Below, in pieces: positions 1 through 3,985 of a stretch of DNA of 6,724 nt (its first letter is position 1; every line of letters begins with the position of its first letter). The stretch spans positions 1 through 6,724 of the forward strand of contig JAFAWC010000713.1 in NCBI GenBank assembly GCA_019242135.1. The letters run 5' to 3'. The DNA comes from Mycobacteriaceae bacterium (lineage in GTDB: Bacteria; Actinomycetota; Actinomycetes; Mycobacteriales; Mycobacteriaceae). Position numbers and translations under genes: made by a program. The notes under the pieces are model-generated. The model was not told where the DNA came from. It worked only from the letters and a program-made list of their open reading frames with translations, and made no database searches.

Positions 1-128
1 CATCGGTGGCCAGATTCCGCCAGTTCATGACTTTGCTGAACTGACCCACGTCGCTGGCCTCAACGCGAGGGTCAAACCGCGACCAATGAGATCCATTAAC
101 GCGGCAGGGTTGATCGTCGGGCTCGCCA
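1..128. other. Left edge, no supported gene
   Basis: No gene can be called here. Two weak possibilities run off the edge. On the plus strand, the frame starting at base 3 reads SVARFRQFMTLLN and stops with TGA at 42-44; its codons are GC-rich at the third position, so it could be the end of a gene entering from the left. On the minus strand, a frame reading VGQFSKVMNWRNLATD leaves the window leftwards, from GTG at 49 (with GAGG 8 nt upstream) or ATG at 28. The two overlap in opposite directions, so at most one is likely to be real. Bases 50-128 hold the tail of the spacer behind nicT, and I see no clear terminator hairpin there. Confidence 0.3.
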
Positions 129-1259
129 CTAGCCGGTGTCGGTGGCAGGGGTGCGCAACTTGGCGGCCCATTTGTCTTCGATGCGGCCGAACCGCCAGAT
201 CAATAGTGAGGCGATCCAGGTGGCGGCGAATAGTCCGACGATGACGAATCCGAGGATGTTGAGATCCAATCCGGTGATCCAGTCCCAGAACCCGCCGCTG
301 AGTCCGAGCTGTCCGGCCAACAGACCAAGCAGTTCGATAGTGCCGATGATCAGCGCGACGGCCACCGACAGGGCGGTGACGGTGATGTTGTAGTAGATCT
401 TGCGTACCGGTTTCGAAAACGCCCAGCCGTAGGCGAAGTTCATGAACGACCCGTCGATGGTGTCGAGCAGACTCATCCCGGCGGCGAACAACACCGGCAA
501 ACACAGAATCGCATACCACGGCAGCCCGGCCGCGGCGCTGGTGCCGGCCAGTACCAGCAGCGCGACCTCGGTGGCGGTGTCAAAGCCCAGCCCGAACAGC
601 AGCCCCACCGGGTACATCTGCCAGGGTTTCGTGATCGACTTCATGATGCGGCCGAAGAACCGGTTCATGAACCCGCGGTTGTTGAGTTGTTCCTCGAGCT
701 CGGATTCGTCGTAGGCGCCGTGACGCATCTGCACGAACACCCGCACGATGCCGACCAGGATGACGATGTTGATGATTGCGATGATGTAGAGGAACACCCC
801 GGACACGCTGGTGCCGATCAGCCCGGTGTAGTGATGCAGTGCCGAGGCGTCGTCCTGGACGGGGCCCACGATCGCCCGTACCCCGATCGCGAGCAGAAAC
901 GCCAGCCCGAACACCACCGTGGAATGTCCCAGGGAGAAAAAGAAACCCACCGACAGCGGGCGTTGTCCGTCGCTCATCAGCTTGCGGGTCGTGTTGTCGA
1001 TCGCCGAGATGTGATCGGCGTCAAAGGCGTGTCGCAACCCCAGGGTGTAGGCGGTGACGCCGACACCGAGGCCCAGAGTCTTCTCCCCGAGGCTGAAATG
1101 CTGTGGCGCCACGAACGCGGCCAAAGTGATCCAGCCGATCAAATGCAGCCCGACGATCACTGCGACCATCGCCCCCACACGCGCCCACTCCGCACCGGAT
1201 AGCGCGCCACGGACTGCCGCCCACCGCGAACCGCTCCGCTCGACTGCCGTAGCCGTCAT
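129..1259 (-). CDS. nicT: NicT-type nickel/cobalt permease (NiCoT family)
   Basis: Cytoplasmic-membrane secondary transporter that takes up Ni2+ and/or Co2+ (HoxN/NixA/NicT family). The 376-residue product has the NiCoT signatures in order: RHAFDADHI at about 76-84 (the HX4DH metal motif), FSLGHSTVV at 108-116, LGFDTATEV at 224-232 and GMSLLDTIDG at 261-270. About eight hydrophobic segments are visible, with a charged cytoplasmic loop (DESELEEQLNNRG) near 184-196. Length is normal for the family. I chose ATG at 1259 because GAGGGG lies 5 nt upstream; GTG codons in the same frame at 1283 and 1277 are alternatives. The gene is divergent from a Fur-family regulator, and two inverted repeats in the shared promoter region suggest metal control. 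Nickel would serve urease, hydrogenase or similar enzymes elsewhere. Whether Ni or Co is preferred cannot be read from the sequence. Confidence 0.93.
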   Translation of the reverse strand: MTATAVERSGSRWAAVRGALSGAEWARVGAMVAVIVGLHLIGWITLAAFVAPQHFSLGEKTLGLGVGVTAYTLGLRHAFDADHISAIDNTTRKLMSDGQRPLSVGFFFSLGHSTVVFGLAFLLAIGVRAIVGPVQDDASALHHYTGLIGTSVSGVFLYIIAIINIVILVGIVRVFVQMRHGAYDESELEEQLNNRGFMNRFFGRIMKSITKPWQMYPVGLLFGLGFDTATEVALLVLAGTSAAAGLPWYAILCLPVLFAAGMSLLDTIDGSFMNFAYGWAFSKPVRKIYYNITVTALSVAVALIIGTIELLGLLAGQLGLSGGFWDWITGLDLNILGFVIVGLFAATWIASLLIWRFGRIEDKWAAKLRTPATDTG

Positions 1260-1264
1260 CGCCG

Positions 1265-1270
1265 CCCCTC
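1265..1270 (-). promoter_or_regulatory. Ribosome binding site fixing the nicT start
   Basis: On the minus strand GAGGGG is followed by CGGCG and then ATG at 1259. The 5-nt spacing favours this ATG over the in-frame GTG codons at 1277 and 1283, which lie upstream of or next to the purine tract. Confidence 0.6.
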
Positions 1271-1319
1271 GTGTCACCGCCACTCCGACATGTCGACGCT
1301 AGCCCGAAGGCCGGCGTTG

Positions 1320-1336
1320 TTGCCAGCGATTCGCAA
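1320..1336. promoter_or_regulatory. Nur-box-like inverted repeat between nicT and the Fur-family gene
   Basis: TTGCCA-GCGAT-TCGCAA reads as two 6-bp half sites separated by 5 bp, with TTGC/GCAA as the perfectly matched outer arms. The Streptomyces Nur (nickel uptake regulator) box is, from memory, TTGCAA-N5-TTGCAA; this site has the same geometry with two mismatches. It lies between a nickel permease and a Fur-family gene, in the stretch where the nicT -10 region would fall. The operator role is inference. Confidence 0.5.
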
Positions 1337-1343
1337 AAGTGAT

Positions 1344-1356
1344 TTGACGGTGTCAA
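1344..1356. promoter_or_regulatory. Palindrome overlapping a -35-like TTGACA for nicT
   Basis: TTGAC-GGT-GTCAA is a perfect 5-bp-arm inverted repeat. Read on the minus strand, bases 1356-1351 give TTGACA, a consensus -35 hexamer pointing toward nicT. The matching -10 position (about 1333-1327) reads CGAATC or GAATCG, which is poor and overlaps the Nur-box-like repeat. It could be a promoter element that depends on a factor, or a second operator. Confidence 0.35.
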
Positions 1357-1395
1357 TGCGTGGCGGTCGGCCTCGCTGCGCGCCACACTTGAGCC

Positions 1396-1848
1396 ATGTC
1401 ACGCGGTGCACCCGAGAAGCGGATGCGGACGCTACTGCGTGGGCACGGCCTGCGGTGCACCACACCGCGCCTGGCAGTGCTGTCCGCGCTGGCCGCGACC
1501 CGGCCGGCGGGCGCGCATCTCACGGTGGCCGAAATTCACGATCGGCTGACCCAGGCGGGTCACCGCGTCGACTTGGCCACGGTGTACCGGACGGTGTCCA
1601 CCCTGGTCGAACTGGGCGTGGTGCACACGTTGACCGTCGATGAGCGCGGCGCGACCTACGGGCTGGCCGACCAGCCCCACCACCACGCGGTGTGTACCCG
1701 CTGCGGCGCCCTGATCGGGCTGCCGGCCGCGCAGCTCACCACCACCCTGGCGGCGGCCAGCGCCGAAAGCCAATTCCTTCTTTCCGATCAGGCAGGAATG
1801 ACGCTGCGCGGCCTGTGCCCAGATTGCCGGGATAAGGCAGGCGCCTGA
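1396..1848 (+). CDS. Fur-family metalloregulator (Nur/Zur-like)
   Basis: DNA-binding metal sensor of 150 residues, normal length for Fur/Zur/Nur. The N-terminal winged helix includes R20-CTTPR (the family's RxTxxR region) and the recognition helix in DLATVYRTVSTLVELGVV at 59-76. The C-terminal dimerisation half has HHHAVC at 95-100 and two CxxC pairs (C100/C103 and C141/C144) expected to hold the structural zinc. H41, H95 and H97 fall at usual regulatory-metal positions. The His normally found a few residues before the last CxxC (for example xHFAIFGRC in Nur) aligns with Gly here. Divergence from nicT and the Nur-box-like site between them suggest that it represses nickel uptake, but Zur or another specificity cannot be excluded. 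Start is ATG 1396; no strong ribosome site precedes it, and ATG at 1423 is an alternative that would shorten the first helix. Confidence 0.88.
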   Translation: MSRGAPEKRMRTLLRGHGLRCTTPRLAVLSALAATRPAGAHLTVAEIHDRLTQAGHRVDLATVYRTVSTLVELGVVHTLTVDERGATYGLADQPHHHAVCTRCGALIGLPAAQLTTTLAAASAESQFLLSDQAGMTLRGLCPDCRDKAGA

Positions 1849-1866
1849 GCGGGACCGTGGGCCCGC
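1849..1866. terminator. Possible hairpin between convergent genes
   Basis: GCGGG at 1849-1853 pairs with CCCGC at 1862-1866, and inner pairing with one mismatch is possible. It follows the Fur-family stop codon directly and lies 9 nt from the stop of the convergent His-rich gene. No T tract follows on either strand, so function as a terminator is only plausible. Confidence 0.3.
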
Positions 1867-1875
1867 CCGGCGGCC

Positions 1876-2076
1876 TTAATGCGAGTGCGCGTGGATGTCC
1901 TCGACCCCGGCCTGATGGGTGTGCCGATGGCTGTGCTCGGTGCCCTCGTCGTGGCCGTGCTGGTGCTCATGTTCGACGTGCTCATGTTCGTGAGCGCTGT
2001 GCGCATGGGTGTGCGTCACGTCGCCATGGGTGTGCTCATGGCTGTGCGGATCGTTGTGCGAATGCTGCTCGGTCAT
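1876..2076 (-). CDS. Histidine-rich 66-residue protein, probable metal-binding peptide
   Basis: A small acidic, extremely His-rich protein: 23 of 66 residues are His, mostly in H-x-H alternation with S, T, E, A and Q, and there is no Cys. There is no signal peptide, membrane segment or recognisable fold, so a cytosolic, probably disordered peptide is expected. Similar His-rich tracts occur in Hpn of Helicobacter and in HypB and SlyD tails, where they store or deliver nickel. A clear ribosome site (AGGGGAG, 7 nt before ATG) supports translation. It lies 69 nt downstream of kmtR on the same strand and converges with the Fur-family gene. The gap carries an inverted repeat that shares a 12-bp element with the kmtR start. 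The inference is a Ni/Co (or Zn) buffer or chaperone under KmtR control. The metal and the function are not shown by the sequence. Confidence 0.8.
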   Translation of the reverse strand: MTEQHSHNDPHSHEHTHGDVTHTHAHSAHEHEHVEHEHQHGHDEGTEHSHRHTHQAGVEDIHAHSH

Positions 2077-2083
2077 CGGTCAT

Positions 2084-2090
2084 CTCCCCT
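2084..2090 (-). promoter_or_regulatory. Ribosome binding site of the His-rich gene
   Basis: AGGGGAG on the minus strand lies 7 nt before ATG 2076. A second ATG at 2083 abuts the tract in another frame and is too close to be used. This strong site is the main argument that the low-complexity frame is a real gene. Confidence 0.65.
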
Positions 2091-2102
2091 GCTTTGAGCT
2101 GA

Positions 2103-2116
2103 ATTGCATTCAATCG
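2103..2116. promoter_or_regulatory. Candidate KmtR-type operator before the His-rich gene
   Basis: ATTG-CATT-CAAT (2103-2114) is an inverted repeat with 4-bp arms in the kmtR/His-rich gap, about 27 nt upstream of the His-rich start. TGCATTCAATCG (2105-2116) matches TGCATTCATACG at the kmtR start (2518-2529) in 10 of 12 positions. It may be a KmtR site, which would suggest that the His-rich gene has its own metal-controlled promoter. I do not remember a published consensus well enough to compare. Confidence 0.4.
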
Positions 2117-2145
2117 CGTTGTCGTGCTGAGTCATCCATCGGTGT

Positions 2146-2526
2146 TCAATTCGACACCCGTTTTCGGTCGACCGCCCGAAGGCCGTCGTCGCGATGGTGC
2201 CCGGGAACGCCGGGGCCGGCGTGCTCGGCATTGAACACCGCATCCATCACCAGTTGGCGCACATGCTCGTTTTCCAGGCTGTAGAAGATCGTGGTGCCCT
2301 CGCGGCGGGTGCGCACCAGTCGGGCCATCCTCAGCTTGGCCAGATGCTGCGACACCGACGGTGCCGGCTTGGCCACATGGTCGGCCAAATCGCTCACCGA
2401 GCGCTCCCGATCGGCCAGCGCCCACAACACCTGCACCCGGGTGGCGTCGGCGAGCATGCGAAACACCTCCACCACCAGGCCGACCTGATCATCCGGCAGC
2501 CTGGCTGGAGATGTACCTGCATTCAT
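2146..2526 (-). CDS. kmtR: KmtR-type ArsR/SmtB nickel-cobalt sensor
   Basis: ArsR/SmtB-family repressor of 126 residues that releases DNA when it binds Ni2+ or Co2+. The winged helix spans about 18-85, with recognition region KPAPSVSQHLAKLRMARLV (53-71) and wing RTRREGTTIFYSL. Mycobacterial KmtR uses, as I recall, His88, Glu101, His102, His110 and His111 as metal ligands; all five are present at exactly those positions here (ENEH88, AE101H102, GH110H111). M. tuberculosis KmtR controls its own gene and a CDF-type metal exporter; no exporter gene is in this window, and the nearest possible target is the His-rich gene downstream. The start is ATG 2526, with TAATAT 6 nt before it, suggesting leaderless transcription. 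The cutinase-like gene lies 84 nt upstream on the same strand but looks unrelated. Confidence 0.93.
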   Translation of the reverse strand: MNAGTSPARLPDDQVGLVVEVFRMLADATRVQVLWALADRERSVSDLADHVAKPAPSVSQHLAKLRMARLVRTRREGTTIFYSLENEHVRQLVMDAVFNAEHAGPGVPGHHRDDGLRAVDRKRVSN

Positions 2527-2538
2527 ACGCAGATATTA
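2514..2538 (-). promoter_or_regulatory. kmtR leaderless promoter with overlapping operator-like repeat
   Basis: On the minus strand TAATAT (2538-2533) is followed by 6 nt and then ATG 2526. That is the mycobacterial TANNNT spacing for transcription starting at the A of the start codon. An imperfect inverted repeat, TATCTGC-N8-GCAGGTA (2535-2514, 6 of 7 arm positions paired), covers part of the -10 and the first codons. It is a natural autoregulatory site. No convincing -35 was seen. Confidence 0.55.
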
Positions 2539-2552
2539 GCACGGTCAAGGCA

Positions 2553-2565
2553 GGCGGGGACCGCC
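2553..2565. terminator. Small GC hairpin after the cutinase-like gene
   Basis: GGCGG-GGA-CCGCC forms a perfect 5-bp stem with a 3-nt loop, 45 nt past the cutinase stop and upstream of the kmtR promoter. There is no T tract, so it is a weak candidate for separating the two transcripts. Confidence 0.3.
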
Positions 2566-2610
2566 CATCCGGGGGTCCGATATTGCGGTGATGAAGGCGG
2601 TCGGGCCTCG

Positions 2611-3519
2611 TCAGGCGGGGCCGACGACGTGACAGACCGTCGTGCACAACAACAACGTGCCCGGGGGCAGCTGTGGATGTTGCGAGTCCGGCGGTGCCGC
2701 GGGGGCCGGCGATGGCGCTGATGCGGCCGGAGCAGGCGACGGCGCGGGTGCCGCGGGGGCCGATGACGGCGGGGGTGCGGCCGGCGCCGGCGATGGCGCT
2801 GGTGCGGCCGGAGCGGGGGACGGCGGTGCGGCCGGCGCAGAGCTGGCCAGCACGCGATTCGCCGTGAAAGTCGCGGCCTGGTCGACCAGTCCGGTTTCCG
2901 CGTACTGCATGTGCGCGTTGAAGTCCGTGCCGCTGGAGCAGATCGGGTCATCTTGCACGCACAGGTCGATGGTCTTGTCGGTATACAGCGGGCCGATTGC
3001 GATCAGCGGCTGGTTGATCGCCCGCATGAACCGGTCCGACGGCTTCCCGAACAGCGCCACCGCGGCGACATGGTTTGCGATGTCAGACGGCATCGGGTTG
3101 GGCACACCAGTCGGCGCGCCATCCGGTATCACATTCGCGGTGACGAAGCCCATCACGGCGGCGCCCTGGGAAAATCCGCCGAGCACCAATCTGGTGTTGG
3201 GACAGTTCGCCACCGTGGACCGGATATGCGCGCTCGCGTCGTTGATACCGTCAAGGGCCGTCGGGAAATCGGTGGTGGCGGGGTAATCGACCGGATATAT
3301 CTCCATCGACCTCGTGGTGACTCGTGCGCGCAGTGCGTCCACGAACGCCTGTCCGGTGGGACCCACACCGGGGTCCTCGGTGGTACCGCGGGCGAACACC
3401 ACCTCCACGTCGGGACATGATTGCGACGACGCGGACGGAACCGGTCCGCACAGTCCCCAACTTGCTGCTGCCGCAGCACCGACGAACACGGTGATTTGAC
3501 GTGCCCACACGCCGCACAT
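2611..3519 (-). CDS. Secreted cutinase-like serine esterase (Culp family) with Pro/Ala tail
   Basis: Cutinase-fold carboxylester hydrolase of 302 residues. In mycobacteria this family includes esterases and lipases that act outside the cytoplasm. Residues 1-31 form a signal peptide (RQ, then a hydrophobic Ala-rich core, PSASS). The catalytic domain (about 34-225) has nucleophile Ser117 in GFSQG, Asp191 in DPIC and His203 in NAHMQY. Cys35/Cys106 and Cys187/Cys194 fit the two family disulphides. Residues 227-278 are a Pro/Ala/Ser repeat, followed by PPGTLLLCTTVCHVVGPA at the end, which contains a CxxxC pair; core cutinases lack both. Culp paralogues differ in substrate (lipid esters, Tweens, phospholipids) and this one cannot be assigned. 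ATG 3519 has no clear ribosome site; GTG at 3510 is possible and would still keep the signal core. It stands alone on the minus strand. Confidence 0.9.
   Translation of the reverse strand: MCGVWARQITVFVGAAAAASWGLCGPVPSASSQSCPDVEVVFARGTTEDPGVGPTGQAFVDALRARVTTRSMEIYPVDYPATTDFPTALDGINDASAHIRSTVANCPNTRLVLGGFSQGAAVMGFVTANVIPDGAPTGVPNPMPSDIANHVAAVALFGKPSDRFMRAINQPLIAIGPLYTDKTIDLCVQDDPICSSGTDFNAHMQYAETGLVDQAATFTANRVLASSAPAAPPSPAPAAPAPSPAPAAPPPSSAPAAPAPSPAPAASAPSPAPAAPPDSQHPQLPPGTLLLCTTVCHVVGPA
2686..2841 (-). repeat. Pro/Ala/Ser-coding repeat tract in the cutinase-like gene
   Basis: This codes for residues 227-278, built of variations on PAPAAPAPS. At DNA level two 37-bp copies (2706-2742 and 2787-2823) match in 34 positions, offset by 81 nt or 27 codons. 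The tract therefore looks like an internal in-frame duplication and may vary in length between strains. Such tails often span the cell wall or act as flexible linkers. Confidence 0.75.
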
Positions 3520-3721
3520 GCTGACACACCGTGACGAGGACGGCGACCGGAAAAGCCAACGGCCAGTGAACGCCGAGTGAATCCGCGCCTCGGGCGGACC
3601 GGCGGGTCACGCCATCAGCTGTTGCCCGCGGATCGCCTGTAGACCTCGGCACGGCGACAGCGGTCTCCGTTTCCCTTCATTTTTCGTGCCGAGACACCTT
3701 GTCCTCCAAGTGTGTCAGGTG
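3520..3721. other. Intergenic region upstream of the cutinase-like gene
   Basis: About 200 nt between the cutinase start and the leader of the truncated gene. I see no convincing gene or RNA gene. Bases 3670-3690 are unusually T-rich for this genome (cccttcatttttcg). An imperfect hairpin, GACAC with GTGTC around a CTT/AAG inner stem, spans about 3694-3717. The cutinase promoter should be here, but I could not pick clear -10 and -35 hexamers. Confidence 0.4.
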
Positions 3722-3776
3722 CCAAGAATCTTCCAAGGACCGATCTTCAGACTCGTCGCATCGACCGGCACGAGGA
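3722..3776 (+). repeat. Leader copy A, shared with the leader of the gene at 6110
   Basis: Four blocks match the region before the CDP-alcohol phosphatidyltransferase gene: CCAAGAATC (3722-3730), AAGGAC (3735-3740), ACTCGT (3751-3756) and CGACC (3762-3766). Their offsets from the first block are the same in both copies (0, 13, 29 and 40). CACGAGGA (3769-3776), close to the ribosome site, is also shared, but copy B has about 26 extra nt before it. Equal spacing points to common descent or a retained promoter. Confidence 0.6.
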
Positions 3777-3790
3777 GAAGAATCGACTCG

Positions 3791-3985
3791 ATGGACATGC
3801 AGAGACTGCGGACCTTCATGGATCGTGCAGCGGTTCAAGGAACCTCACCTGACGCATTGACGGTTCTGGGCATGTCCGGGCCCATGGCGGTAATCATCGG
3901 CGTCGCAGTGCTCTGGTGGACGCTGTCGGCGCTGTCGCTTGGGGTGCGGCTGTGGTCGTGGTCAGCGCCGCTGTTCAGCGTCTGA
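3791..3985 (+). pseudogene. Truncated paralogue of the CDP-alcohol phosphatidyltransferase-like gene
   Basis: A 64-codon open frame with ATG 3791 and a GGAGAAG tract about 10 nt upstream. Residues 5-54 align without gaps to residues 14-63 of the protein at 6110: 27 of 50 are identical, including DRA.VQGTSPD, WW and LGVRL. After LGVRL the similarity stops, just before the DG..AR catalytic motif should begin, and the frame ends in WSWSAPLFSV and TGA. It therefore keeps one membrane segment and no active site. Its last 11 bp overlap the 3' end of the convergent transporter gene. The likeliest reading is the remnant of a duplication whose 3' part was lost. Less likely, it is a small membrane protein still in use, because the leader and ribosome site remain and the frame has no internal stop. 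Confidence 0.7.

Noticed and set aside
1..44. C-terminal end of a plus-strand gene (SVARFRQFMTLLN, stop at 42-44)
   Set aside because: Too short to identify, and it competes with an equally plausible minus-strand frame. Kept only as a note on the left edge.
687..1202. 171-codon His/Asp-rich plus-strand frame that could look like a metal-binding protein
   Set aside because: It is antisense to nicT, which has all its family signatures. The composition is a by-product of the hydrophobic codons on the other strand.
1879..2097. Plus-strand frame coding a very hydrophobic Val/Met-rich small membrane-like protein
   Set aside because: It is the antisense of the His-rich gene: His codons CAC and CAT read as GTG and ATG on the other strand. 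It has no better ribosome site than the minus-strand gene.
2141..2158. GGTGT-N8-ACACC inverted repeat at the 3' end of kmtR
   Set aside because: Only 5-bp arms with a wide loop, overlapping the stop codon, and no T tract. Too weak to call as terminator or operator.
2543..2548. TTGACC as a -35 hexamer for kmtR
   Set aside because: It lies only 4 nt from the TAATAT -10 element, which is too close for a standard promoter.
2695..2845. Regular GC-rich repeats resembling a CRISPR or a DNA minisatellite
   Set aside because: Units are short, adjoining and in frame, and encode a Pro/Ala tail. There are no unique spacers.
2642..3286. 214-codon Gly/Ala/Asp-rich plus-strand frame
   Set aside because: It is antisense to the cutinase-like gene. 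Its Gly/Ala stretch is simply the complement of the Pro/Ala repeat.
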